Positions 45,070 through 54,348 of a DNA stretch of 64,000 bases are shown here, one piece after another (position 1 is the stretch's first letter; each line of letters begins with the position of its first letter). The translations under genes were made by a program, and so were the position numbers. Source of the stretch: Mycobacterium pinniadriaticum. Lineage in GTDB: Bacteria; Actinomycetota; Actinomycetes; Mycobacteriales; Mycobacteriaceae. The notes beneath the pieces were generated by a model. That model saw nothing but the letters and a program-made list of their open reading frames with translations, made no database searches and was not told the origin of the DNA. The DNA lies in contig NZ_JAPJDO010000028.1 in NCBI RefSeq assembly GCF_026242045.1, forward strand, positions 17,654 to 81,653. The letters run 5' to 3'.

Positions 45070-45930
45070 TCAGGAATCTTGAGCGATGAAGTCGCGGACT
45101 GGTTGAAGCGGCGAGAACCACGGGCCGGCTGGCAGGACGTCGGTCAGCCGTTCGATCGCCAGGGCGATCGCCAGGTCCGTCCCCGGCGCGAACACCGACA
45201 CCCACTCTCCGTCGAAGGCGCGCACGGGGCTGACCACCAGGCGTCCGGCAGCGCTGTCCAGCACCGCGATTCCGATCTCGGTGGTCATCGGGGTGGCGCC
45301 GTCGAGTTGGCCGGCCAGCACTTCGACATAGGTGGTCGGTTGATCGAAGGTGGCCCGGACGACGGCCCTGGCCGATTCCGGAATGCCGAGGTGTCTCATC
45401 ACGTCGGAGAGCTCGGCGCCCTCGCGCAGTTGCTCGTCGGCTCTGGCACCAACCCGCAGCGGAAGCGTGAACTCCTCGAAGCGCGCCGCCGCGCGTCCCG
45501 GCAAGGCGGCGGTGACAATCGGGGACATGGCCTGTCCGGATGCGATGTTCAGCGCCGTGAAGGTAACCAGCTGGGCATTGCGCAGCGCGACCACGATCTG
45601 GCCCTGCCGGTAGGCGACAATGCCTCGAAGCCGGTCGGCCGACGAGCCGGCTCCATCCACATAGCGCAGTTCCAGCCAGCGCTCCGGCCAGCAGACAACC
45701 CGAATCCATTGCCGCACAGCGGGGTCGATCCTTCCGTGGGCGACCAACCCGAGCCTGGTCAGCTCGGCGACCTGCCGTGACGCGAACGCCGCGCGTTCCG
45801 ACACGTCACAACACGGCGGCGTGATCGCCAAAACCCAGGGGAACGTGCCGACCTCGCCTTCCTCGGCGATGAACCAGGCCGCCTCCACCGACAGCTCGAC
45901 CGCGTCAGCCGCCGGCATATCCCGCCCCAT
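45070..45930 (-). CDS. espG: ESX chaperone EspG (EspG3-like)
   Basis: 286 residues. EspG proteins bind the PPE partner of cytosolic PE-PPE heterodimers and feed them to their own ESX. Recognised by length, the N-terminal strand VELSVEAAWFIAEEG and location between esxH and eccD, the standard ESX-3 order. Its presence implies that the system still secretes a PE-PPE pair although no PPE is within the operon; the PPE at 35970 is the nearest candidate client. Confidence 0.88.
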   Translation of the reverse strand: MGRDMPAADAVELSVEAAWFIAEEGEVGTFPWVLAITPPCCDVSERAAFASRQVAELTRLGLVAHGRIDPAVRQWIRVVCWPERWLELRYVDGAGSSADRLRGIVAYRQGQIVVALRNAQLVTFTALNIASGQAMSPIVTAALPGRAAARFEEFTLPLRVGARADEQLREGAELSDVMRHLGIPESARAVVRATFDQPTTYVEVLAGQLDGATPMTTEIGIAVLDSAAGRLVVSPVRAFDGEWVSVFAPGTDLAIALAIERLTDVLPAGPWFSPLQPVRDFIAQDS

Positions 45931-45939
45931 CTCGTCGGG

Positions 45940-46227
45940 TCAACCCCACTTGGCACCTTCGGCCCGATCTCGGGCCTGCATCGCGAGCGTGTTCGTCTCA
46001 TGTGTCGAGGCCATGGCGCGATAGGCGCGTACCAGTTCCTCCATGGCGCTGTTCCATTGGGCCTGCCACAGCTGGTAGGTCATTCCCGTATCACCCTGCC
46101 AAGCCCCGCGAAGCGCGGCCTGTTCGGCGGCGATGTCGGCACCCACGGCCTGCAACGTCCCTGCGTAGCCGGCCATGTCGCCGGCGTGTCCGAGCATGGC
46201 GGGGTAGTTGTACATGATCTGAGACAT
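45940..46227 (-). CDS. esxH: EsxH-like WXG100 protein
   Basis: 95 residues, strongly similar to TB10.4 (MSQIMYNYPAMLGHAGDMAG). WXG turn at WQGDTG (43-48). Of the zinc ligands reported for EsxH, His14, His76 and Glu77 are kept but His70 is Arg (VRAYRAMAS, codon 46018-46020). It forms a helical-hairpin heterodimer with EsxG. The ATG overlaps the esxG stop by one base (TGATG). Confidence 0.94.
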   Translation of the reverse strand: MSQIMYNYPAMLGHAGDMAGYAGTLQAVGADIAAEQAALRGAWQGDTGMTYQLWQAQWNSAMEELVRAYRAMASTHETNTLAMQARDRAEGAKWG

Positions 46228-46520
46228 CAGCTACCCCCATACGTGCCGGCCGCGGCGGCGTCTTGGGCCACATAGGTGGCGCCGGCGTCGCCCAGATTGG
46301 CTTGGGCGAGGTCCAGCAGCGCGTTCACCTTCGCGGCCGCTTCGACGAACCGTGCGTGCGCGGCCTGGAAGGCAGCCGCCGACTCGCCCCTGTGGAATGC
46401 CTGCGCCGCCACCGCTTCCTGTTCGGCCTGTGCGATCGTGCTGCGCATCAACGCCGTCTTGGCTCCGAAGGCTGATTCGGATGCGACGAGCTGCGGAATG
46501 TGTGCATCGAGAAGACTCAC
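46227..46520 (-). CDS. esxG: EsxG-like WXG100-family protein
   Basis: 97 residues from GTG 46520 (MSLLDAHIPQL), the length of Rv0287 EsxG; GGAG about 10 nt upstream supports this start. The family helix-turn segment is AFHRGESAAAF, where EsxG-type proteins lack the Trp. C-terminal YVAQD gives the YxxxD secretion signal. Partner of EsxH in the next frame. Confidence 0.94.
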   Translation of the reverse strand: MSLLDAHIPQLVASESAFGAKTALMRSTIAQAEQEAVAAQAFHRGESAAAFQAAHARFVEAAAKVNALLDLAQANLGDAGATYVAQDAAAAGTYGGS

Positions 46521-46575
46521 TTCACATTTCTCCAATCATCAACAACGGCAATCTGATTTGTGTGTCCGATGGGTG

Positions 46576-46887
46576 TCAGCACACCCCCTGACGGCCGTAG
46601 GTCGCAGCCCCCTGCAGGTCACCTGCGGCGTAACTGGCTCCCGATTGCGCGACGCCCATGCCGGCGCGAGCCAGTTCGAGGACCCCCTCGGCTGCCGCAG
46701 CGGTGTGGGCAGAACCCTTCGCCCCACAGGTCAGTGCCGCGTTCAGTGACACGGCGTCACCTGCGGGCGGCACCACCGCCGCGATGAGCGGGGCTGCGGC
46801 GGCGTGTGTCGCGGCCAGCCGTGCGCTCAGCGCGTCCACCGCCGCGCTGGCGGCCGCCAGGCCTTCGGGAACGACTTCAAGTGTCAT
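46576..46887 (-). CDS. PE family protein (PE5-like)
   Basis: 103 residues, PE domain only. Pro7-Glu8 in MTLEVVPEGLAAASAAV; the YxxxD secretion signal is SYAAGD near residue 85. Corresponds to PE5 (Rv0285) between eccC3 and PPE4. Here the next gene, after a 55-bp AT-rich gap, is esxG: the PPE is missing. ATG overlaps the eccC stop (ATGA). Confidence 0.92.
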   Translation of the reverse strand: MTLEVVPEGLAAASAAVDALSARLAATHAAAAPLIAAVVPPAGDAVSLNAALTCGAKGSAHTAAAAEGVLELARAGMGVAQSGASYAAGDLQGAATYGRQGVC

Positions 46888-49800
46888 GACCGGTTCCCAT
46901 CCATGACGTCGGGACCACCCACCGGCGATCCGATGAGCGGATTGACCAGCTGCAGATACGTCGGCGCGGCGGAGTCGTCGAGCAGCGTTGCGCGCCCCGG
47001 CACCGATCTGGTGAACCGATGACCACGAATTTTGGCGCTGTCCTGCGGATTGCCCGACAGCATGAGCGTGGTCGCTTGCAGATCGTTCATCCGTCGCAGC
47101 AGCGGATTCGTCATCAGTGCGTGCGCTGAGCCGGACGCTCGCGCGGTGACGATCACCCGCAGCCCGAGATCGGCCGCCTCGGAGAGCAATCCGATCAACG
47201 GAGTCCAAGGGCGGTATCCAGCGTAGGGCCCAGACATCGCCGGCCCGTCGGGCAGCTGGTCGACATCGTCGATCAGCAGGTAGTGCGTGTGGCCGGTGAA
47301 GCTCCATTCCATCAGCTCGGCCGTCGACAAACCGGCTGGTGGGCGGCGGGCCTCGATGATCGCCGACAACCCCAGCACCGCCGGGATGATCCGGTCGATG
47401 TTCGCCGTGTACTCGTTGTCGGGAAACAACGGCTCGTCAACGAGGCGCAGCCGCCTGTCGAGCACAGTGAACGCGAGCCGCTCCGCGGTCGTGTTCTCCC
47501 GCAGCGTGCGGATCACATGACGCAGCAGGGTGGTCTTGCCGGACTTGGTATCGCCCAGCACCATCAGCAGCGGATGCGCGGCGAAGTCCAGCACCACCGG
47601 GGTGAGATCACGTTCCCGTCGACCGACGACCACCTGTTCATGATCGAAATAGAGGGGTGCGATATCTGCGGGTGCGAGCTCTGTGGGAAGCAAGCGCACC
47701 GGTGCGGCCGACTGCCCGGGGTAGCGGGCATTGAGCTGCGGAATCTGATCGAGGTCAGGCTCGGCGAACAGGAAATGCTCGGCCGCCATCGTCAGACCAC
47801 GGCCTGATTGGTCGTAGGGCACCGATTCGGCCGGCCGGCGCAACGCGCCGGCGACGCGAACATTGCTGTCACGCGGATCCGGCAGCCGCAACTCCAAGCG
47901 CAGACCGAGCCCGTCGCGCATGGCCAACGGCACCTCGAGCCAGTTCGGGGTGGTGACGACGACGTGGATGCCGTACGCCAGACCCGTATTGGCCAGTTCG
48001 GTGACGTTGACCAGTAGCGGGTTGCGGGTATTGAACTGGTCGGTGTTGTCGCGGCCGAACGCATACAGGTTGTCGATCACGAGGAAGACATGCGGTTGGG
48101 CTACCCCGTGTTCGGCCCGTCGGCGCTCTTCCAGCAGCTGGTCGAGTTCGCCGAAGGTACGCCGGATTCTCTCGGCCTCCAGCGGTGACGCGACACTGCC
48201 GACATGGGCGAGATCGTCCAATGACCGCAGTTGGCCGCCGCCGTAGTCGACGCAATAGAAGGACACCTCGCCGGGCGAGTGCAGCGCTGCCGCAGAGAGG
48301 ATGAATGTCTGCAGCGCGGTGGATTTGCCAGACTTGGCACCCCCGTGGATCACCATGTTGCCGGCTGCGGATGCGGCATCGAAGACGAGCGGGTCGCGAC
48401 GCATATCGAAGGGGCGATCGATCTCGCCCAGCGGCCACTGGCCCAGCCCGGGTGTGATGCCGGCATCGGCGAGGACCTCGGCCAGCGGGATCGGGTCGTC
48501 GAGCGGCGGCAGCCAGAGTCTCGGTGCACGTGGGCCACAGGCGGCCAACTGCTCGCCGACGGTGGCGATGAGTTTCTTGGGCGTGGCGCTTGGCAAGCCG
48601 TCATCACCGGACACGACGACGACGTCCTCGTCGATTCCGACCTCCGCCGCGGTGAACAGCTGCGGGTGGGGATCGGCAGGCACCACATACGAGGTGAGTC
48701 GCCGGGGTGGGTCGTAGATGCCGTCGACGTAGGTACTGCGGAACTTGATCGGCTCCGCCCCAGGCGCGGGCACCAGGAATCCGACGCCCTTGTATTCCCT
48801 GCCCGCCTCGATGCGAAAGGCATCCTCCACGCCGATGATCTGGCGCGAGGCCGCCGGACTCGCGACCTTCAGGCCGATCCGATAGGACGTGTTCTTGTCG
48901 ATGTCCTTGATCCTTCCCACGTCCAACGTCTGTGACGCGAACAGGATGTGGATCCGAAACGACCGGCCCTTGCGCGCAACATAGTCGAACAGTTCCGCGT
49001 ATTCGGGATGGTCGGCGAGCATCAGCGTGAACTCGTCGGCAACCACGAACAGGGTCGGCAGCGGGGGCAGGTCGTAGCCGGCCGCGATCGCTGCCTCGTA
49101 CTCGGTGACCGAGTTGAACGCGCTGCCCTGCACGCGGCGACCCGCCTCGCGGAGCAGAATCTCGCGGCGGGCGACTTCACCACGCAGTGTGTCGGCGAAT
49201 CGGTCCGCCAGTGACTTTTTTTCCGCCATGTTCGAGATGACCGCCACGACCTGAGGAAAATCGCGGAAGATGTCGGCGCCGGCCTCGCCCTTGAAATCGG
49301 CGTAGATGACGATCAGTCGCTCCGCGGAGTGGGTTGTCAGCAGCGACAGCAAGATTGACATCAGGGTCTGCGACTTGCCGGAACCCGTCATGCCGATCAT
49401 CAGCCCGTGCGGCCCCATCCCACCCTCGGCCTCGTCTTTGAGGTCGAAGTACAGCGGCTCCCCGGTGGCGGTCACACCGATTGGTACCCGTAGCTCTCGA
49501 TCACGCTCGCGTGGCGCCCACAGTGCGGGCACGTCGAGCTGCGTGGCATCGTCGATGCCGAGCAGGGTGGTGAAGGTGGCGCCGCTGACGGCGGCTGAGC
49601 GCAGACCGGTGTGCGTCGGATTGGAGTCCCACCGCGCCAGCAGGCGGGCCAGATGCGCCGCGTCGGCGGTGGAGAGTCGATCGGCGCTGTCCACGTAGGA
49701 CTGCCACCCATCGGTCGTCCAACGTTGGATGGCGGCGTCACAGATCCGGAGGATCGGCCGCTCGGGATCCGAATACTGCTCCCGGTGGGGTTCGACCGGG

Positions 49801-50828
49801 CTGATCTGGACCACGGTGACACCGGCCCAGCCGGCCGACAACACCGACGCCGACAAGTCATATCCCGGATCGTCGACCACGATCAGCAGATGGCGCAGGC
49901 CTCGGCCCTGCCCATCGCCGAACACCGGACGCTCGGCGAGCACCGGCCCGATCTTTGCGACCAGTTCATCGGGATCGGCGCTGAGATACCGGGCCGAGCC
50001 GACACCGTCGAAGACGCCCGGAATATCAACGTGGGCAAGCCATTTGAGCCACGACCAATCCGGGCTGTCCAGGTCAGGGCTGGCCAGAGCCACACCGAGT
50101 ACACCTGGGTCGTGCCAGGTCACCGCCTGTGCTATCCAAGCCCGCAGTGCCGCACGTGCCGCATCTCCGTCACCGACAAGGGTCAGCCGCGAGATCGACG
50201 AGAGGTCGATTCCCGTCGGGGCCCGGTGCACCGTGCGTTGGACGTCCAACATGCCGCGAAGGGCACTGTGTGCCACCGGTTCCAGATCCACCGCGTCGGC
50301 GGAATCCTTCACCCGCAACGCGGTATCCAGCGGCACATCGTGCAGACCGGTGCGCACCACCAGGAAGTCCCGGTCTGGTGGGTCGCGCTCCCACTGTCGC
50401 GGCGTGCCTGGAATCGACGCCAACGCAGCGGGATCGGGATGCGACCACTCAAGGCTGGCTCGCTGGTCGGCAGCCTGCGCACGTACGTTGTCCCGCACGA
50501 CCGACAGGTAACGCAGGTAGTCGGCGCGTTCGGCATCGACCTCCTCGGTACGCAACTTGTTGTCGTTTCCGCGATACAACGCTGTCGCCGCCAGCAGAAG
50601 GACGAATGGGAAGAACAGGATCTGCGGCGAGATCAACCGCATCCCGGTGGCAAACAGAGCGACGATCATGCCGACGATCAGCATGACGATCAGCAACGGC
50701 AGCGCTCGGCGCAGCAAGGAGGCCGGCACCGCGCGCGGCAGTTCCGGCGGTGCTTCGATCGTGATGGCACCCTTGCGAACCAGCGGCGCAGGGAGTCGTC
50801 GGTGCGCTTCGAAGATGATCCTGCTCAA
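46884..50828 (-). CDS. eccC: ESX FtsK/SpoIIIE-type ATPase EccC (single chain)
   Basis: 1314 residues from a TTG start at 50828 that overlaps the eccB stop (TTGA). Two N-terminal transmembrane helices (about 41-60 and 68-85) are followed by a DUF domain and three ATPase domains with Walker A motifs GMTGSGKS (about 479), GGAKSGKS (about 829) and GDTKSGKT (about 1093). D1 has Walker B-like FVVADEFTLML. A one-chain EccC with three ATPases is typical of ESX-3 and ESX-5. It powers secretion of the Esx and PE-PPE pairs. Confidence 0.94.
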   Translation of the reverse strand: MSRIIFEAHRRLPAPLVRKGAITIEAPPELPRAVPASLLRRALPLLIVMLIVGMIVALFATGMRLISPQILFFPFVLLLAATALYRGNDNKLRTEEVDAERADYLRYLSVVRDNVRAQAADQRASLEWSHPDPAALASIPGTPRQWERDPPDRDFLVVRTGLHDVPLDTALRVKDSADAVDLEPVAHSALRGMLDVQRTVHRAPTGIDLSSISRLTLVGDGDAARAALRAWIAQAVTWHDPGVLGVALASPDLDSPDWSWLKWLAHVDIPGVFDGVGSARYLSADPDELVAKIGPVLAERPVFGDGQGRGLRHLLIVVDDPGYDLSASVLSAGWAGVTVVQISPVEPHREQYSDPERPILRICDAAIQRWTTDGWQSYVDSADRLSTADAAHLARLLARWDSNPTHTGLRSAAVSGATFTTLLGIDDATQLDVPALWAPRERDRELRVPIGVTATGEPLYFDLKDEAEGGMGPHGLMIGMTGSGKSQTLMSILLSLLTTHSAERLIVIYADFKGEAGADIFRDFPQVVAVISNMAEKKSLADRFADTLRGEVARREILLREAGRRVQGSAFNSVTEYEAAIAAGYDLPPLPTLFVVADEFTLMLADHPEYAELFDYVARKGRSFRIHILFASQTLDVGRIKDIDKNTSYRIGLKVASPAASRQIIGVEDAFRIEAGREYKGVGFLVPAPGAEPIKFRSTYVDGIYDPPRRLTSYVVPADPHPQLFTAAEVGIDEDVVVVSGDDGLPSATPKKLIATVGEQLAACGPRAPRLWLPPLDDPIPLAEVLADAGITPGLGQWPLGEIDRPFDMRRDPLVFDAASAAGNMVIHGGAKSGKSTALQTFILSAAALHSPGEVSFYCVDYGGGQLRSLDDLAHVGSVASPLEAERIRRTFGELDQLLEERRRAEHGVAQPHVFLVIDNLYAFGRDNTDQFNTRNPLLVNVTELANTGLAYGIHVVVTTPNWLEVPLAMRDGLGLRLELRLPDPRDSNVRVAGALRRPAESVPYDQSGRGLTMAAEHFLFAEPDLDQIPQLNARYPGQSAAPVRLLPTELAPADIAPLYFDHEQVVVGRRERDLTPVVLDFAAHPLLMVLGDTKSGKTTLLRHVIRTLRENTTAERLAFTVLDRRLRLVDEPLFPDNEYTANIDRIIPAVLGLSAIIEARRPPAGLSTAELMEWSFTGHTHYLLIDDVDQLPDGPAMSGPYAGYRPWTPLIGLLSEAADLGLRVIVTARASGSAHALMTNPLLRRMNDLQATTLMLSGNPQDSAKIRGHRFTRSVPGRATLLDDSAAPTYLQLVNPLIGSPVGGPDVMDGNRS

Positions 50829-52327
50829 CGATTCTCCGTTCCAGAATAGACGGTCAGCGCGTCACGCTTCGACAACGCGGGACCCGCGCCGAACAAGGTG
50901 AGCACGGACCACGGAACCGGCGTCGCCGGCGACCGCAGCCCGAGAGCAGCCACCGTCTGAGTCAACTCGTCCTTGTTCACGCCCTCGATGCCGTACCGCA
51001 TTCCGGTGTCGGACAACCAGAACAGTGATCCGGCAGGTGGCGAGGCCGGCTCCTGGCCCACCGTCTGGACGAAGTAGCCCGTACCGACGGGAAGTACCAC
51101 ACGCGAGGCGTACGCACCGCTGCGGCCGGGTAACTCGACGGCTTTCGCTCCCCGGGCGATCGGCAGTGCCGCACCCGACAGCAGTGTCAGTGAACTGCTG
51201 CTCGCGTCGGCGGCTTTGGACCACCGTGCACACACGACCGGCGCACCCACCGGGTCGACCAGACTGATCCGGCGCTCGGGGAAGGCCGCGGTGTCGAGCA
51301 TCCGGGACGCCGGCAGTTGGCTGACCTCATCGGCTCTCAGCCGTGGCGGCTGTTGCAGCCCATAGGAGTTGGTGTTTCGTAACAGGGCCGCCAACACGGG
51401 TGACACCGGCTGTAGGCCATCCGGCAGCACCGCGAAGTACGACAGCATGCCGTCGGCGCCGAAGGCGGCAACCACCGCGCCCACCGGCACAGGAACCGAC
51501 ATTGTGAACTGTGGCGAACTCCCGGCGTCCGGGATCACCGGCGCGAGCAGCGGCGCACCCTCGGGGATAGCGTTGAACAGCCCCGGTGGGATCGGTCTGG
51601 GGACGGGATCGATCGCGCCGAGGCCGAGCGCATCCATGGCTGCGTGATCGGCCAGATCGATCCGGCTCCGCCGGCCATCCCAGAGCAGCCATGTCGTCGG
51701 AGCGTCTGACGTCCCGGCGGTAACCAACACTGCCTTGTCCGCTGGTAGGGCAGTGGCGCGGACTCCGGTCTCGACAAGGGGGCCACCGATGACCGTCACC
51801 CCAGCCCGAGTCGCCTCGAGGTCGTCGCAGACCACCCAGTCCGCGTCACCGGACTCGTTCTGCACCATGCGTTCCGGAGCACCGGGAATGCCCACCATCG
51901 GACCTCGCGCGAGCTCGTCCAACGCTGCGCTGCCCACGAATGTCGGTGTGACGGCGTTGCCGGCGATGAGCCTGGCCGAGGTCAGATTGAGCACCGAATG
52001 CAGCCGGTCGTCCACCCGCACATAAAGTGCCGAAGTGTTGCGATCGGCCAGCACGGTATTGTTGCCGACCGAACCGCCGGGCCGCAGCAGGGAGATGACG
52101 AAACACCCGATCAACCCGGTGACCACGATCAGGACACCGACTGCCACCGAACGCGATTGGGTGCGTAGCGGATCGGTGAGCATGCGGGTGTCGTGCAATG
52201 CGACTCCCGACGCGATGCGCCGCATGAGGAAACGCCAACCGCTGACCTGATGCCGCGTGACAAAGCCTCGACGGTAGGTGACCTGATCGGGGTTCTGGTT
52301 GACAGGAGTTCGTGATGTGAAGCTCAT
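50825..52327 (-). CDS. eccB: ESX membrane/periplasmic component EccB
   Basis: 500 residues. An N-terminal cytosolic segment containing TRHQVSGWRFLMRRI, one transmembrane helix (about 62-82), and a periplasmic domain of repeated modules with a conserved Cys pair (VVCDDLE, VVCARWS). Start ATG overlaps the eccA stop (ATGA); stop overlaps eccC. Close to EccB3 in the segments GLFNAIPEG and LQQPPRLRADEV. Confidence 0.93.
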   Translation of the reverse strand: MSFTSRTPVNQNPDQVTYRRGFVTRHQVSGWRFLMRRIASGVALHDTRMLTDPLRTQSRSVAVGVLIVVTGLIGCFVISLLRPGGSVGNNTVLADRNTSALYVRVDDRLHSVLNLTSARLIAGNAVTPTFVGSAALDELARGPMVGIPGAPERMVQNESGDADWVVCDDLEATRAGVTVIGGPLVETGVRATALPADKAVLVTAGTSDAPTTWLLWDGRRSRIDLADHAAMDALGLGAIDPVPRPIPPGLFNAIPEGAPLLAPVIPDAGSSPQFTMSVPVPVGAVVAAFGADGMLSYFAVLPDGLQPVSPVLAALLRNTNSYGLQQPPRLRADEVSQLPASRMLDTAAFPERRISLVDPVGAPVVCARWSKAADASSSSLTLLSGAALPIARGAKAVELPGRSGAYASRVVLPVGTGYFVQTVGQEPASPPAGSLFWLSDTGMRYGIEGVNKDELTQTVAALGLRSPATPVPWSVLTLFGAGPALSKRDALTVYSGTENR

Positions 52328-54147
52328 CTCGGCACGTCCAGCCCCAGACCTCGAAGCAGCGGCACCACCGAGTGCCGGACGTCGTCGGCGGTGATCGTCA
52401 TCAGCTCCTCATCGGAGAATTCGCCGGTATCGGCCGCCGCGGAATGGTCGAGCCGGAACTCGCGCTCCTCCTCGGAGCGTTCGACCACGTTGCGGACGAA
52501 GCGGCCGTTGCCCGCGATGTCGAGACTGCGCCGCTCAACCCCGCTGGCGTCCGGCGTCGTGGCCGATGCCAGCGTCGCGAACAAGGCCGCCAGATCCTCC
52601 AGGGCGGCGATGTCGAAGATGCTGTCGCGCTGTTTGGCCATCGCACTGGCGATCTCGACCAGCTCGCCGGGCGTGTAGGACGGGAAGACGATGCTGCGGG
52701 TGAACCGCGACCGCAGACCCTCGTTGGTGTCCAGGAAGCGGTCGAGGTCGGCGCGGTAGCCGGCAACGATGACCACCAGCCGGTCGCGGTCGTTCTCCAT
52801 CCGGGCCAACAGGGTGTCGATCGCGACCAGGCCGAAGTCGTTCTTGGCGCCCGTGGCGACCAAGGCGTACGCCTCGTCGAGGAACAGCACACCGTCGAGC
52901 GCACTGTCGATGATGGCGTTCGTCTTGGCCTCGGTCTCACCGATGTGCTGACCGATCATGTCGGCCCGGTGCACCTCGCGAACGTTCTCCCGCTTGAGCA
53001 GTCCGAGGCCGCAATAGATCTTGGCCACCACCCGCGCGATCGTCGTCTTACCGGTTCCCGGCGGACCGGCGAATACCAGGTGGTGGGTGCGCTGGGCGAC
53101 GGCCAGCCCGCGCTCTGCACGCCGCAGTGCCATGGCCACCGAGCTTCTCAACCGTGACACCTGGTCTTTGACCTCATCGAGGCCGATGAACTCGCCGAGC
53201 TCACGTTCGGCTTCTTCGAGCAGCGCGGCCTTGCGGTCGCGGGCCTCTGGGTCGACGAAATCGTCTGCGGTGGGCTCTGTTTCGATATCCCACGGATCGG
53301 TTCTGGCCTCGATACGAGCCGCCGTGGTGGTGGCGATGCCGAAGGTCGGATCCGATAGTGCCCGCTCGACCTGCTCGTTAGCCGGGTTGGTGGCGTACAG
53401 ATCCTGCAGCACCTCGGCCGCGGCTTCCTCATCGCCTTGAGCCCTCAGCACCAGCGCCTTGGCCAGCGCACCGTCAACAGCCGCGATGGTCAACGGACCC
53501 TCGGGCTGGTCGAGATAAGTCAGCGCAGGGGCGAACATTCCCAACCGGGCCAGCGCGACCCCGAGGGCGACCCGCACGGCATGGGCGAACGGCTCTTCAA
53601 CAGCGCTGTCGGTGACTAGCGGGGTCAGCAATTTGACGACGTCGGACCAACGGGCGCTGCGATAGTGGACGGCCGCCGCTACCCAAGTGCTCTCACGTAC
53701 TTTGGGAATGCTTGCACTGACCGCGGTCACGACCGCATCAGCTTCGCCGAACCGGCCACTCAGCGCGAGGGTGGATGCGAATGCCAACTCGAAGTCGTCG
53801 GGTTCCGCCGCCCGAAACTGCAGATAGAGTCCGGTGTCGTAGGTGAAACCCAATGCGCCGGGCTCCAATTCGACCCGCCGCGCCAGCATGCCGGCAGTAC
53901 CGCGAGTCGCCGCGACGGCCTCGAGCACCTGGGGCGAGGTGTCGCCGGCGGCAGCCAAGCCCGCCCACACATCGCACTGATCCTGGGCGAGCCGGGCCAG
54001 TGCGGCGAATCCGGTACGGGCCGCCGCCAGGTCGGCGGGCCTGCGCCGCTGGTGCACCGTCAACCCCAATGCCCGACACGACGATGCGAAACGGCTGACG
54101 ACTGCCTCGTCGACGCGGCGGACGCCTCCCGGTACCGCGACTGTCAT
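52324..54147 (-). CDS. eccA: ESX AAA+ ATPase EccA
   Basis: 607 residues (EccA3 is about 630). TPR-like N-terminal half (about 1-290), then a CbxX-type AAA+ domain with Walker A GPPGTGKTT (about 360), Walker B VLFLDEAYAL and sensor motifs. First gene of the ESX operon, ATGA-coupled to eccB. It lies 201 bp from the decayed gene to its right. I see no clear Zur or IdeR box in its 5' region, although canonical esx-3 is zinc- and iron-controlled. Confidence 0.93.
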   Translation of the reverse strand: MTVAVPGGVRRVDEAVVSRFASSCRALGLTVHQRRRPADLAAARTGFAALARLAQDQCDVWAGLAAAGDTSPQVLEAVAATRGTAGMLARRVELEPGALGFTYDTGLYLQFRAAEPDDFELAFASTLALSGRFGEADAVVTAVSASIPKVRESTWVAAAVHYRSARWSDVVKLLTPLVTDSAVEEPFAHAVRVALGVALARLGMFAPALTYLDQPEGPLTIAAVDGALAKALVLRAQGDEEAAAEVLQDLYATNPANEQVERALSDPTFGIATTTAARIEARTDPWDIETEPTADDFVDPEARDRKAALLEEAERELGEFIGLDEVKDQVSRLRSSVAMALRRAERGLAVAQRTHHLVFAGPPGTGKTTIARVVAKIYCGLGLLKRENVREVHRADMIGQHIGETEAKTNAIIDSALDGVLFLDEAYALVATGAKNDFGLVAIDTLLARMENDRDRLVVIVAGYRADLDRFLDTNEGLRSRFTRSIVFPSYTPGELVEIASAMAKQRDSIFDIAALEDLAALFATLASATTPDASGVERRSLDIAGNGRFVRNVVERSEEEREFRLDHSAAADTGEFSDEELMTITADDVRHSVVPLLRGLGLDVPR

Positions 54148-54348
54148 GAGCGCTCGTGTCGACGACGGTCCTCATCTCCGGGAAACACCTCCGGGCAGCC
54201 GCCGTCAAGGATCCGGCCAAGCATCGGGTTGCTCACGGGCCATTAGTCGGTAACCGGCCGGAGTTAGTTCCGGGCGACTTCCACCGAGCAGTCACTCATG
54301 CCGCAGACGCGGATCGGCTGACCAGCGATCACCTCGTCGGTAGCTTCT

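Noticed and set aside
38390..54147. ESX-1, ESX-2, ESX-4 or ESX-5 identity
   Set aside because: EsxG/EsxH-type pair, PE5-like protein, single-chain EccC and gene order all point to ESX-3.
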